A stretch of 48,549 nucleotides of DNA from Algoriphagus sp. (GCF_029254265.1 NZ_JAQWXX010000114.1:1-48549), one strand, 5' to 3'; positions 7,463 to 17,221 are shown, counted from the first letter of the stretch. Notes: generated by a model not told the origin, from the letters alone. A program made the numbers and translations.

Positions 7463-10400
7463 ATGGCCGGATCTATTTTTCAGCATTATCTCAATAAACT
7501 TACAGACCTTTCTTCTAGGAACAAATCGCTTTACCTTCCAAAAACAACGGGAAATGGGGTTGTCGATTTGCAGGAATTAGATTTTTTGAATGGAGAATCT
7601 GCTTTTGAGATTTTAAGAAAAGCGATTCTTGGCAAGAAAAAAATACCACTGATTCCTGAAGTTGATCCTCGATTGGGAGACGTCAATCAACTTTCAAAAT
7701 CCCTTTCAAAAATTGCTTTTAGAGATCAATTGACCCAAGAGGAGACTGGTGATCAAAGTCTTTTTTTGGCTTGGCCATTTGTTGAAGGTAAGCTCATGAA
7801 TGGTCAAATGCTTCGTGCCCCTCTCATTCTGATGCCTTGCCGATTGGAAAAAGTGGATGGAAATTGGCTGCTTCATCCTCAGGATTCTTGGAAGTGGAAT
7901 ACTGCATTTTTGCTGGCCTATGCTCATGGACAAGGTGCTAAAATTGATTCGGATGGACTTGACGCAGCTCTCGATGAATTGCCCAGCGATCCTGTAGAAT
8001 TCCGGACGGCATTAGTGAAGTTATTGGAATCTTATTTTGCAATTCAATTGAGTTCAAAGCTTTTTGAAGATCGGATTCCGGCTTTTCCAAATTCGCAGAT
8101 TTCGGTAGATCGAGGGACTTTTCAGGAGGGTAAGTTGACACTAAAGACCTATGGCCTCCTAGGTCAATTTACCCAAAAGGGTAATTTTATTTTCAGCGAT
8201 TATGAAGAATTATTAAGTGGAAATGCTCCGGAATCCTTAGAGAACTTGTTTGAGGCCCATTTTCAATCAAAAGAAAAAGTTTCCATCCCAAGAGAGGATC
8301 AGCTCTTTCCAGTTTTTCCGCTGGATGCTTCCCAAGAAAATGTATTGGTAAAAGTCCGTCAAGGCAAAAGCTTGGTTGTCGAAGGGCCTCCGGGGACTGG
8401 TAAATCACAGTTGATCGCAAATTTGGTTTCGGATTACATCGCTCGGGGCAAAAAAGTCCTGGTTGTTTCCCAAAAGCGTGCTGCTTTGGACGTCGTTTTT
8501 GAGCGAATGGCAAAAGCAGGATTTGGGGAGTTTTTGGGGCTAGTTCATGATTTTCGAGCTGATCAAAAACTCCTTTTCAAGAAGCTGAAAGATCAGATAG
8601 GCGCGATAGAAAATTACCTGGAGGAAAACCGTGGCCTGGATTCTATGCACTTGGAACGAGAGATTTCCGTCCATTCTAAGACAATTACGCGGCTTTCTGA
8701 AAAATTCGAAAATTTTCGGGAGGCACTTTTTGAATCCAAGTCAGTGGGAATCCCGATCAAAGCGATGTATCTTAATGCTGGTGAAAATAAAGGTCTTGAC
8801 TTGGATTCCAAGTCCACGCTTTTGGGTTTAAACCAGGAGCAAGCCAAGGGATTTGAAAAGGAGTTGATCAGATTTTTAAGTTATCAGAATCGATTTAAAG
8901 GGACTTTTTGGGAAAATCGAAATTCCTTTGCCCATATCGAAACAGATCAATTTTCAAAAATTCAAGAAGTTTTAGAGGAGTTGGAAGGCTTTCAATCGAA
9001 ACAAGGCAAAAGATCGAATGATGAATTGATTCAAAAAATATCTAAAGAAATCGTTCAAGGGGAATTGACTACTCAAGGTATTGAACATTTGAAATCAGAT
9101 TTTGAAAAGATTTTGAATCCTCGTTTAGCCCTTGGATTAGTACGTTTCTCAAAAAAAAGGAAGCATATTGAGTTGGTTCTGGATTGGATTCAAAATGCGG
9201 TTTCAAAACTCCAAAGTTTGGACTTGCCAATTCCGGAAAATATTGATCAACTGGAATCTGAACTGAATGAGATTTCCATGCTTCAGGAATCTTGGTGGGG
9301 TAAACTGACGCTTAACTTCCAAAAGAAGCGATTTCCACGGTTACTTTCCTGGTTGGTTTTGGGAGATTGTAAATGGAATTCTCAGGATATTGAATCGGCT
9401 CAAACTACATTTAATCAAATCCAAGAATTGGAATCTGAGATGCGCCAGCTTCCAATTATTACAGGATTGGATTTGTCTTTATCCCGATTAGCTAGTATTG
9501 ATCAAGAAATCAAGGAAGCAAAATTTTGGGCTGGGAATTGGGTAGATATCCCGTACCTGAATTCGCTTTTTGAGGGAGAAACTCAAATCGAAAACCCTGG
9601 ACATTTAATTTTTGAATTGGGGAGTTTAGTTCGGTATTGTGAAGGATTTGAAAGAAAGCTTACTCGCTGGAAGATTTATTTGAGCTCTAATCAGATTTCT
9701 CAGCTTCTTTTTGAACAAACAAAAGTTTTCGATTCCAATCTTTTACAGACTTTTTCAGAGTTGGTAGCTTTTGATCGATTTTTGGAAAAATGGACTTTGG
9801 ATAAATTGAAACTTGCCGAGAAAATCAGATCTTTTTCAGGTCTTCCTGATTCTCCTGATCCAAGCATGCTATTTTGGAATGCATGGAATTTGACTTGGAT
9901 AGGGGAGTTAGAGCGAAGGGTTCCGGTCTTGGCGGAAGCTGGCAGCTTGAAGATGCAGCAAGAAATGGGGGAGTTGAAAGATGCGATTCTAGAAAAGCGG
10001 AAAATTTCAAAATTCATGACGCTGCTTCGCCTCCGCGAGCAGATGACTGAATCACTGGAATTCAATCGACTTGGAAATCGACTGACTTATCGAGATCTGC
10101 TCCATCAGGTAAGTAAAAAACGTCAAAAATGGCCTGTTCGGAAATTGGTTGAGGAATTTGAATCTGAGATTTTTCGGTTGATTCCTTGCTGGCTCGCCAG
10201 TCCGGAGACGGTTTCTGCCTTGTTTCCTATGAGGCAGAATTTTGATCTGGTTATTTTTGATGAGGCTTCTCAGTGTCCTGTGGAGCGGGGATTGCCAGCG
10301 ATGCTTCGGGGAAAGCAAGTGGTAGTGGCTGGGGATTCGCAACAATTAAAGCCATCGGATTTTTATCAAGTCAAGTGGGAATCGGAAGAAGAAGGGCTGG

Positions 10401-11347
10401 AATTTGAATCCGAATCGCTTTTGGAGTTGACAGGAAATTTCTTTGAAAAAACGTTGCTTTCAGGGCATTACCGCTCCGCGCACCCTGGTTTGATTGATTT
10501 TTCGAACCGAAACTTTTACGGAGGGAAGTTGGCTGCTTTGCCTGATTTGAAAACGATGATGGCGGGGAAATCTTCTTTTACTTGGGAAAAAATAGAGGGG
10601 ATTTGGGAAAATCAAATGAATAAGTCGGAAGCAAATGCGGTGGTGGAAAAGGTGATGGAGATTCAATCTCTTTTTCCTGATGATTCAATTGGGATCGTGA
10701 CGGGAAATTACTTTCAGATGGAATTGATTCGGGAGCGGCTTTGGAAAACAGGAATTCAGCAGGCGGAGATTAAAGTTCGGAACATCGAAAATGTCCAAGG
10801 CGATGAATTCGACCGAGTGATTTTGTCATTGGGCTATGCGCCCAATCGAGAAGGGAAACTTGTGACAAATTTTGGGTTGTTGGGAAAGTCAGGTGCTGAA
10901 AATCGATTGAATGTGGCAATCACCCGAGCCCGAAAAGTCATGCATGTGATTAGCAGCATCGAGCCGGAAGATTTCCGTCCCGGTCAACTCAAAAATCCTG
11001 GATTGATATTACTTCGTGAGTTTTTAGAATATGTGAGAAAACAAGCTAAGAATCCATATTTTGAAGTAATTGAAATAGATTCTAAAGGTTATGAGATGGA
11101 TTGGAGTCTCAAAAATCAACTGGTAAAATCTGATTCATGCTACAGTAAGCAGGTGCCTTCTGCGGTGATGGATTTGTTGAAAACTGGTTCTGAATATCCT
11201 ATTGCTGTTTTAACGGACGATCAACGTTTTTTTAATTCTCCTTCGGCAAAAGCAGCTATGGCTTATCATCCGATTTTGCTGGAAGCCAAGGGTTGGAATT
11301 GGGAATGGAAGTGGAGCCGCGAGGAGTTTTTGAAGTCAGAAGGCTAA
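7463..11347 (+). CDS. Large superfamily 1 helicase (DUF4011-type AAA helicase) with a degenerate C-terminal nuclease-like domain
   Basis: The 1294-residue protein opens with LTDLSSRNKSLYL, the N-terminal signature of DUF4011-type helicases. Walker A is GPPGTGKS (residues 308-315), followed by helicase motif Ia VVSQKRAAL. A long coiled region spans about 390-880. Walker B is FDEASQC (DEAS 933-936), then GDSQQLKP, NVQGDEFD and LNVAITRARK (about 1150). The last 80 residues align in layout with the Vsr-like endonuclease tail of larger relatives, ending in GWNWEWKWSREEF where they have GWRIHRIWSTDWF. The usual acidic metal ligands are not evident, so nuclease activity looks lost. It is predicted to be an ATP-dependent DNA/RNA translocase, perhaps in repair or defence. 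It is directly coupled to the SDR gene and was not matched to a named system. Confidence 0.85.
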   Translation: MAGSIFQHYLNKLTDLSSRNKSLYLPKTTGNGVVDLQELDFLNGESAFEILRKAILGKKKIPLIPEVDPRLGDVNQLSKSLSKIAFRDQLTQEETGDQSLFLAWPFVEGKLMNGQMLRAPLILMPCRLEKVDGNWLLHPQDSWKWNTAFLLAYAHGQGAKIDSDGLDAALDELPSDPVEFRTALVKLLESYFAIQLSSKLFEDRIPAFPNSQISVDRGTFQEGKLTLKTYGLLGQFTQKGNFIFSDYEELLSGNAPESLENLFEAHFQSKEKVSIPREDQLFPVFPLDASQENVLVKVRQGKSLVVEGPPGTGKSQLIANLVSDYIARGKKVLVVSQKRAALDVVFERMAKAGFGEFLGLVHDFRADQKLLFKKLKDQIGAIENYLEENRGLDSMHLEREISVHSKTITRLSEKFENFREALFESKSVGIPIKAMYLNAGENKGLDLDSKSTLLGLNQEQAKGFEKELIRFLSYQNRFKGTFWENRNSFAHIETDQFSKIQEVLEELEGFQSKQGKRSNDELIQKISKEIVQGELTTQGIEHLKSDFEKILNPRLALGLVRFSKKRKHIELVLDWIQNAVSKLQSLDLPIPENIDQLESELNEISMLQESWWGKLTLNFQKKRFPRLLSWLVLGDCKWNSQDIESAQTTFNQIQELESEMRQLPIITGLDLSLSRLASIDQEIKEAKFWAGNWVDIPYLNSLFEGETQIENPGHLIFELGSLVRYCEGFERKLTRWKIYLSSNQISQLLFEQTKVFDSNLLQTFSELVAFDRFLEKWTLDKLKLAEKIRSFSGLPDSPDPSMLFWNAWNLTWIGELERRVPVLAEAGSLKMQQEMGELKDAILEKRKISKFMTLLRLREQMTESLEFNRLGNRLTYRDLLHQVSKKRQKWPVRKLVEEFESEIFRLIPCWLASPETVSALFPMRQNFDLVIFDEASQCPVERGLPAMLRGKQVVVAGDSQQLKPSDFYQVKWESEEEGLEFESESLLELTGNFFEKTLLSGHYRSAHPGLIDFSNRNFYGGKLAALPDLKTMMAGKSSFTWEKIEGIWENQMNKSEANAVVEKVMEIQSLFPDDSIGIVTGNYFQMELIRERLWKTGIQQAEIKVRNIENVQGDEFDRVILSLGYAPNREGKLVTNFGLLGKSGAENRLNVAITRARKVMHVISSIEPEDFRPGQLKNPGLILLREFLEYVRKQAKNPYFEVIEIDSKGYEMDWSLKNQLVKSDSCYSKQVPSAVMDLLKTGSEYPIAVLTDDQRFFNSPSAKAAMAYHPILLEAKGWNWEWKWSREEFLKSEG

Positions 11348-11576
11348 AGTGAGAAAGCTAAAATTCTGAAGTTGCCGTTGGGGTCTTTTTTGGACCCTGA
11401 GGGGATTGAGGTAGTGATTGGAATAATTTATTTGCAATTAATGAACGATAAGTCATTCATTAAACACATTTTTATACGATAATGAATGAATTATCACTCA
11501 AAATAAATATTGATTTTTAGTATGATATTTCATTCATTAAGTACTATATTTGGACTTAATGAATGATTTTTAAGTC
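11348..11576 (+). promoter_or_regulatory. hipBA operator/promoter region
   Basis: Several copies of an AATGAA/TTCATT element lie here in inverted pairs. AATGAA at 11440-11445 pairs with TTCATT at 11456-11461. GATAAT-gaatga-ATTATC occupies 11478-11495. A perfect 12-bp inverted repeat has arms CATTCATTAAGT (11531-11542) and ACTTAATGAATG (11554-11565). An exact -7 box, TATATTTG (11545-11552), sits in the 11-bp spacer of this last pair, so a dimeric repressor bound there would occlude RNA polymerase. The predicted transcription start is near 11559, about 18 nt before hipB. A weak GGGTC/GACCC hairpin at 11381-11397 follows the helicase stop. Confidence 0.65.
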
Positions 11577-11912
11577 ATGGATTACAATCAATTATCGGAT
11601 ATCGCGATTTTGCAACAAATTGGCGCTTTTGTAAAGCATCATCGCATGAATCAGCAAAAGTCACAAGAGCAATTATCCACCGCTGCGGGTATTAGTCGAT
11701 CTACACTGAGTTTGCTGGAGCGTGGTGAAAAGGTCAATTTGATTACTTTGATTCAGGTGCTTCGGGTATTGGATCAGTTAGCTTGGCTAGCTGAGTTTGA
11801 GGTTCAAAAGACCATCAGTCCCATCGAGTACATTAAGCTCCAAAAAAAGCATGAGCGTCAGCGTATCCGTAATTCAGACATTGCTGCCGATAATCCTCCT
11901 TCCGAATGGTAG
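11577..11912 (+). CDS. hipB: HipB-like XRE-family antitoxin
   Basis: The 111-residue protein has an N-terminal Cro/C1-type helix-turn-helix, roughly residues 14-65, with recognition region QEQLSTAAGISRSTLSLLERG at 30-50. A basic/acidic tail (KKHERQRIRNSDIAA) is typical of HipB-like antitoxins that are protease sensitive. It neutralises the HipA kinase encoded next and represses its own promoter; the operator repeats just upstream fit this. Its end overlaps the start of hipA by 7 bp, the usual arrangement for coupled antitoxin-toxin translation. Confidence 0.85.
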   Translation: MDYNQLSDIAILQQIGAFVKHHRMNQQKSQEQLSTAAGISRSTLSLLERGEKVNLITLIQVLRVLDQLAWLAEFEVQKTISPIEYIKLQKKHERQRIRNSDIAADNPPSEW

Positions 11913-13207
11913 TTGCCGCTGAGATCTGGATTTGGGATCAGTTGTGTGGTGCGATTCTTTGGGATGAAAGTAAGCAACTGGGGAGTTTTGAGTTCGACCA
12001 AAAATTTCTGCGCTCTGGATTGGATATTTCTCCCATCAAGATGCCTTTGGGTGGAGGGAATCAGATTTATTCATTTCCTGAATTACGATCAACTAGAGGA
12101 GCGGCATTTGACACATTCAAAGGTTTACCGGGACTGCTGGCAGATATGCTTCCGGATAAATACGGAAATCAATTAATCAATGCATGGCTGGTTCAGAATG
12201 GACGACCTGCTGACAGTTTGAATCCGGTGGAGCAACTTTGTTTTATCGGGAAGCGGGGTGTGGGAGCTTTGGAAATCAGGCCTACTTTGCGGGAGGAAAC
12301 AGCCAAAGCAAGTACATTGGAGATCGATAGTTTGGTGGGCATTGCCAACAAGATTCTTAATTCGAGGGAAGGCTTTCAGGCTAATTTGACAGGAGAGGAG
12401 CAATCAGCCTTATCGGATATTTTGAAGATCGGGACTTCCGCTGGTGGAGCTCGAGCCAAAGCGGTGATTGCTTTCAATCCCAAAACAGGTGAGGTGAAAA
12501 GTGGTCAGGTAAAGGCTCCCAAGGGGTTTTCCTATTGGATTATCAAATTTGACGGGATTCATGATTCGCAGTTTGGTGCTACAATGGGGTATGGCCGAGT
12601 AGAAATGGCCTATTATCTGATGGCAAAAGCTGCTGGAATTCGGATGAGTGAATGTCGGCTATTGGAAGAAAATGGAAGGGCTCACTTTATGACCAAGCGC
12701 TTTGACCGAATGGATAATGGACAAAAAATCCATATGCAGAGTCTATGTGGGATCCGACATTTCGATTTTAATCAGGTAGGGTTTTACAGTTATGAGCAGG
12801 TGTTTGAGACGATGCGAATGCTGCGACTTCCCTATCCGGAAGCAGAGGAGCTTTTTGTCCGAATGGTGTTTAATGTCTTGGCGAGAAACTGCGATGATCA
12901 TACGAAGAACTTTGCTTTTCTCATGGATCAAGATGGCAAATGGTCACTTTCTCCTGCCTATGATATCTGCTATGCCTATAGACCGGGAAGTATCTGGGTG
13001 AGTTCCCAGTCGCTGATGGTCAATGGAAAGCGGGAGAATATCGGAGAGGCTGATTTCCTCGAAGTGGCCCGGCAGATGAATATCAAAAAGCCAGAAGAAA
13101 AGATTGCTCAAGTGAGGTCAGCTGTTGGTAGATGGGTCGAATTTGCGGAGGAAGTGGGAGTGGAGCCAGTGCTTCAGAATGGAATTAAGATGAACATTTT
13201 GGTTTGA
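11906..13207 (+). CDS. hipA: HipA family serine/threonine kinase toxin
   Basis: At 433 residues it has full HipA length. The N-terminal Couple_hipA domain ends around residue 125 (PVEQLCFIGKRGVGAL). The HipA_C kinase core has a Ser-containing loop GTSAGGARAK (176-185), which in HipA is the site of inhibitory autophosphorylation. The catalytic loop is NCDDHTKNF, with Asp331 as likely base and Asn335. The metal-binding Asp353 lies in SPAYD. HipA kinases phosphorylate aminoacyl-tRNA synthetases such as GltX, stop translation and cause persistence. All key residues are present and no frame damage is seen, so it is predicted to be active and controlled by the overlapping hipB product. Confidence 0.9.
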   Translation: MVVAAEIWIWDQLCGAILWDESKQLGSFEFDQKFLRSGLDISPIKMPLGGGNQIYSFPELRSTRGAAFDTFKGLPGLLADMLPDKYGNQLINAWLVQNGRPADSLNPVEQLCFIGKRGVGALEIRPTLREETAKASTLEIDSLVGIANKILNSREGFQANLTGEEQSALSDILKIGTSAGGARAKAVIAFNPKTGEVKSGQVKAPKGFSYWIIKFDGIHDSQFGATMGYGRVEMAYYLMAKAAGIRMSECRLLEENGRAHFMTKRFDRMDNGQKIHMQSLCGIRHFDFNQVGFYSYEQVFETMRMLRLPYPEAEELFVRMVFNVLARNCDDHTKNFAFLMDQDGKWSLSPAYDICYAYRPGSIWVSSQSLMVNGKRENIGEADFLEVARQMNIKKPEEKIAQVRSAVGRWVEFAEEVGVEPVLQNGIKMNILV

Positions 13208-13240
13208 TTTTTAAAATCACTTGAAAACTACAAACCAGAT

Positions 13241-14011
13241 TTAAATATATCCAACAAGCTTATAGACAGTAATTCCAATCCATTCCTTTACCAGTTTATG
13301 CCACATAAAAATCGAGTAGGGATCAGGATAAAGGAGCGTGGGAAGATCGTATTTGGTATCGTTGCTATAGTAGTCGGTAGGGAAAGTTTCAGTTTTAAAG
13401 CCGACTTTGTCGAAGCAGCCTTTAGCTCGATACATGTGAAAGGCGGATGTGATTAGGATAAATTCCTGATTAGTTGAAATCCCCTTTTCCTCTAAAAAAG
13501 CTTTTGTGAAACGGGCATTTTCTGCAGTATTCTTGGCTTGATCTTCGATCAAAATATCAGCCTCAGGCATACCGGTCATCAGGAGGAATCGCTGCAATAC
13601 TTCGGCTTCGGACTGAGGATTCACGGGATTCAGACCTTGACCTCCGGTGATCAGGATTTTTTTGATTTTACCTTGGCGATATAGTTGGAGTGCATGGGTG
13701 ATGCGGTCTGCACCTTTATTGAAGAAGGTACGATCAGTGGCTGTCTTGCTGAGATTGGTGACTCCGGTGAGGACGATGCCGATTTCATGATTTTCGATTT
13801 CATCAAAATCTTTGAACTCCGGTTCCCAGGCCAACATCGCTTGATTGGCAATAAAGGGGTTGGAAAAAAACCAGAGTAGGATTATTCCAGTCCAGAGACT
13901 TCGTTTCCCCCATTTTTTCTTGAAATAAATCGCCCCAATCACAATCAAAATACAGATGATTGTCAGCGGCATGGCTAAAAAACTTAGAAATTGTGATAGG
14001 TAGAAGAACAT
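13241..14011 (-). CDS. YdcF/ElyC/SanA family membrane protein (DUF218)
   Basis: Two N-terminal transmembrane helices (about residues 3-30 and 40-60 from the chosen start) are followed by a DUF218 domain. Its hallmarks are IGIVLTGV, ILITGGQG, EAEVLQRFL, EDQAKNTAENARF and LITSAFHMYRA. ElyC/SanA-type proteins act in envelope and peptidoglycan-precursor homeostasis; the biochemical activity is still unclear. An upstream in-frame ATG at 14056 exists, but 14011 starts directly at the first membrane helix, as is usual for the family. It converges on hipA, whose stop lies about 33 bp away. Confidence 0.8.
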   Translation of the reverse strand: MFFYLSQFLSFLAMPLTIICILIVIGAIYFKKKWGKRSLWTGIILLWFFSNPFIANQAMLAWEPEFKDFDEIENHEIGIVLTGVTNLSKTATDRTFFNKGADRITHALQLYRQGKIKKILITGGQGLNPVNPQSEAEVLQRFLLMTGMPEADILIEDQAKNTAENARFTKAFLEEKGISTNQEFILITSAFHMYRAKGCFDKVGFKTETFPTDYYSNDTKYDLPTLLYPDPYSIFMWHKLVKEWIGITVYKLVGYI

Positions 14012-14264
14012 GGTTTGGGTGAATATGCATCGCAAAGAAAGGAGGGAAATGATCAATTTTCAAATCCTTGCTGTTCAGGCCCCTATGGGAATCGGTAGCA
14101 ATCCAGAACCTTGGTTCTTTAATATGTAGTACCTGATTTCTAAGCTTTCCCTTCGTTCCCTAAAGAATACAAATCTTCTGATCAAGCTTCGATATTTCAA
14201 ACCTTGAGGATTAATATTCTCAAATTCTTTTCTTCTTATTTTCTTTAATTCCAATAGCATGGTT

Positions 14265-14272
14265 TATTTTTG
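14265..14272 (+). promoter_or_regulatory. -7 promoter box overlapping the dehydrogenase start
   Basis: TATTTTTG is an exact TAnnTTTG match, with only 3 nt between its G and the ATG at 14276. If used, transcription begins at or next to the start codon, implying a leaderless mRNA. It also means the in-frame TTG at 14270 is not the start. Confidence 0.45.
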
Positions 14273-14275
14273 ACT

Positions 14276-17221
14276 ATGCCTTCAAAACAGCCTGACCTAT
14301 TGCCTTTACTTCAAGAACTTACTACTCAGTTGGAAGGCGAATTGCAATTTGATTCGATAACAAAAACGCTCTATGCCACTGATGCTTCCGTCTATCGAGA
14401 GATGCCTTTGGCGGTAGCTTTTCCCAAAACTGCCTCAGATATCCAGAAATTGATTCACTTTGCGACTGAAAATGGCACTTCACTGATTCCCCGAACAGCT
14501 GGAACCTCCCTTGCCGGACAATGTGTGGGCAATGGGATTGTGGTTGATGTGTCCAAGCATTTCACGAAAATTCTGGAATTCAATAAAGAAGAACGCTGGG
14601 TGCGGGTACAGCCGGGAGTAGTTCGAGACGAACTCAATCGCTTTCTAAAACCACATGGATTGTTTTTCAGTCCGATCACTTCCACGGCCAATCGCGCGAT
14701 GATTGGGGGAATGGTAGGGAATAACTCTTCTGGGACGACTTCGATCGTTTATGGCGTGACCCGTGATAAGGTGATTTCCTTGAAAACGATTTTGAGTGAT
14801 GGAAACGAAGTGGTTTTCGGTGATATTTCTCAAGATGATTTTGATAGAAAGTGTGCCTTAAAGACTTTGGAAGGGAAAGTGTATAGACATCTTTTTGATG
14901 AATTGAATGATCCCGCTGCCAGAGCTGAGATTCATTCTCAATTTCCCAAAAAATCTATTCACCGTCGAAATACAGGCTATGCAGTAGATGAATTGTTGAA
15001 ATCAGAGCTTTTTGAAGGGAAAGAAAAATTCAATTTTTGTAAGCTTTTGGCTGGCTCAGAAGGAACTCTTGCCTTTACTACTGAAATCAAAATCAGCTTG
15101 GATCCACTTCCGGAGCCGGTTGAGATTGTAGTGGCGGCTCACTTTTCAAGTATCCACCAAAGTATGAAGTCTGCTCAGGTGGCCATGAAACACCCTGCTA
15201 CTGCAGTGGAACTTATGGATAAGATCATCTTGGATTGCACCAAGGAAAGCATAGAGTATTCTAAAAACCGATACTTTGTCGAAGGTGATCCTGAAGCCTT
15301 GTTGATGATTGAGTTTCGGGGAAAAACACTCGAAGAAGCCATGGCGAAAGGGGAAGCCTTGATTGCCGATTTGAAGTCTGGAGGCTATGGCTATGCCTAT
15401 CCCATCATTGAGCCTGCCATGGTTTCTTCAGCTTGGTCACTTCGTGCAGCAGGTTTGGGATTATTGGGAAATATTCCCGGGGATCCAAAAGCGGTTGCCT
15501 GTATTGAGGATACCGCAGTAGATATTGCAGACCTGGCTGATTACATAGATGAAGTAGATGCGATGATGGATGGCTTTAATCAAAAGCCGGTGCATTATGC
15601 ACACGCTGGTGCAGGAGAAATCCATTTGAGACCGATCTTAGATTTGAAAAAATCCAAGGATGTAGAAGATTTTTATCAAATCTCCAAAGCCTCTGCTGAG
15701 TTGGTGAAGAAATATCAGGGTTCGCTCTCTGGAGAACATGGAGACGGGCGAGTTCGCGCGGCCTTTATTCCCATGATGGTGGGAGAGAAGAACTATGAAC
15801 TTTTCCGTAGGATCAAGTCTACTTGGGATCCTGAAAACATCTTCAATCCGGGCAAAATCGTGGATGCAGCGCCAATGAATCAGTTTTTGCGCTACGAGCC
15901 AGAAATGAAGACTCCCGAACATGAAACTGTTTTAGATTTTTCTGCTGCTGGAGGAATCCTTCGCTTGGCGGAGAAATGCAATGGAACAGGGGATTGCCGA
16001 AAACTGCCTGAATCCGGAGGAACCATGTGCCCAAGCTACATGGCCACTCGAAATGAAAAAGATACCACTCGAGGTCGTGCGAATACGCTACGGGAATTTT
16101 TGACTTTAGATAAAAAAGAAAACGCCTTTGATCACCCGGAGATCAAGGAAGCGCTTGATCTCTGCCTGAGTTGTAAAGGTTGTACTTCGGAGTGCCCATC
16201 CAATGTGGATATGGCTAGCATGAAGGCGGAATTTCTCCATCAATACCAGAAAACGCATGGGGTGCCGTTGCGCTCCAAAGCTTTTGCCTATATCAATGAG
16301 TTGAATGAATTGGGTTCGAAAGTTCCAAGTATTGCTAATTTCTTCCTCAAAAATGGGCTAACCGGAGGTATTTTGAAGGCAATCCTTGGTGTGGCACCAG
16401 AGCGGAATCTTCCTGAAATCAGCAAAGTCAGTCTTCGCACTTGGTACAAAAAAAATTATGCTAAAATTCCGGGAGCTGATAAAATCATAAAATCGGTCTA
16501 TTTCTTTATCGATGAATTTACCAATCACAACGATACTGCAATTGGAATCAAAGCGATTTCACTTTTGAAAAAGCTGGGCTACGAAGTAAAAATCGTCGAG
16601 CATGAAGAGAGTGGTCGGTCGGCCCTTTCCAAAGGACTTTTGCTCAAAGCTAAAAAGCATGCAGAGGGGAATGTGCGCATCTTTGGCGAATTGATTGATG
16701 GAAATACTCCTTTGATTGGTTTGGAGCCTTCGGCGATTTTGAGTTTCCGGGATGAGTATCCTAAAATCGTAAGTTCTGAATTGGTACCCGAGGCAAAGAA
16801 ATTAAAATTCCATGTGAAGTTGATTGATGAGTTTTTGGGGCAAGAGTTAGCTTCTGGGAACATCAAAGCAAGTTCGTTTACTCAAGAAGCCAAGAAAATC
16901 AAGCTTCACGGACATTGTCATCAGAAGGCCCTTTCTTCCATGAATTGGACACAAAAGATCCTTTCCTTACCGGAAAATTATTCCGTTGAAACCATCCCTA
17001 GTGGGTGCTGTGGCATGGCCGGAAGTTTTGGCTATGAGGTGGAGCATTTTGAAGTTTCGCAGCAAATCGGAGAGTTGGTGTTGTTTCCTGCTGTAAGAAA
17101 TGCTGAATCGACAACATTGATTGCTGCACCCGGGACTTCTTGCCGTCATCAGATTGCGGATGGGACAGGGAGAAAAGCCATGCATCCTGTGGAGATACTT
17201 TGGGATGCTCTAAAATTTTGA
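14276..17221 (+). CDS. FAD-linked D-2-hydroxyacid dehydrogenase with Fe-S domains (YdiJ/D-lactate dehydrogenase type)
   Basis: This 981-residue flavoprotein joins three parts. A PCMH-type FAD domain (about residues 20-270) carries PRTAGTSLAGQC and GGMVGNNSSGTTS. An FAD-linked oxidase C domain (about 270-540) carries HYAHAGAGEIHLRP and GEHGDGR. A ferredoxin/CCG region has CNGTGDCRKLPESGGTMCPS, then CLSCKGCTSECPSN, and near the C-terminus GHCHQK and PSGCCGMAGSFGYE. The layout is that of E. coli YdiJ, now known as a D-2-hydroxyglutarate dehydrogenase, and of fused GlpC-type D-lactate dehydrogenases. Electrons probably pass via Fe-S clusters to menaquinone, whose synthesis genes are also in the window. 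The exact substrate is uncertain. Confidence 0.85.
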   Translation: MPSKQPDLLPLLQELTTQLEGELQFDSITKTLYATDASVYREMPLAVAFPKTASDIQKLIHFATENGTSLIPRTAGTSLAGQCVGNGIVVDVSKHFTKILEFNKEERWVRVQPGVVRDELNRFLKPHGLFFSPITSTANRAMIGGMVGNNSSGTTSIVYGVTRDKVISLKTILSDGNEVVFGDISQDDFDRKCALKTLEGKVYRHLFDELNDPAARAEIHSQFPKKSIHRRNTGYAVDELLKSELFEGKEKFNFCKLLAGSEGTLAFTTEIKISLDPLPEPVEIVVAAHFSSIHQSMKSAQVAMKHPATAVELMDKIILDCTKESIEYSKNRYFVEGDPEALLMIEFRGKTLEEAMAKGEALIADLKSGGYGYAYPIIEPAMVSSAWSLRAAGLGLLGNIPGDPKAVACIEDTAVDIADLADYIDEVDAMMDGFNQKPVHYAHAGAGEIHLRPILDLKKSKDVEDFYQISKASAELVKKYQGSLSGEHGDGRVRAAFIPMMVGEKNYELFRRIKSTWDPENIFNPGKIVDAAPMNQFLRYEPEMKTPEHETVLDFSAAGGILRLAEKCNGTGDCRKLPESGGTMCPSYMATRNEKDTTRGRANTLREFLTLDKKENAFDHPEIKEALDLCLSCKGCTSECPSNVDMASMKAEFLHQYQKTHGVPLRSKAFAYINELNELGSKVPSIANFFLKNGLTGGILKAILGVAPERNLPEISKVSLRTWYKKNYAKIPGADKIIKSVYFFIDEFTNHNDTAIGIKAISLLKKLGYEVKIVEHEESGRSALSKGLLLKAKKHAEGNVRIFGELIDGNTPLIGLEPSAILSFRDEYPKIVSSELVPEAKKLKFHVKLIDEFLGQELASGNIKASSFTQEAKKIKLHGHCHQKALSSMNWTQKILSLPENYSVETIPSGCCGMAGSFGYEVEHFEVSQQIGELVLFPAVRNAESTTLIAAPGTSCRHQIADGTGRKAMHPVEILWDALKF

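Noticed and set aside
13206..13218. GATTTT-t-AAAATC palindrome after hipA
   Set aside because: Similar AT-rich strings occur elsewhere in the window by composition, and the stem is too weak to call a terminator.
14075..14260. 61-residue minus-strand ORF before the dehydrogenase
   Set aside because: It has no recognisable domain or promoter, and its Arg-rich composition looks like chance. The gap is treated as non-coding.
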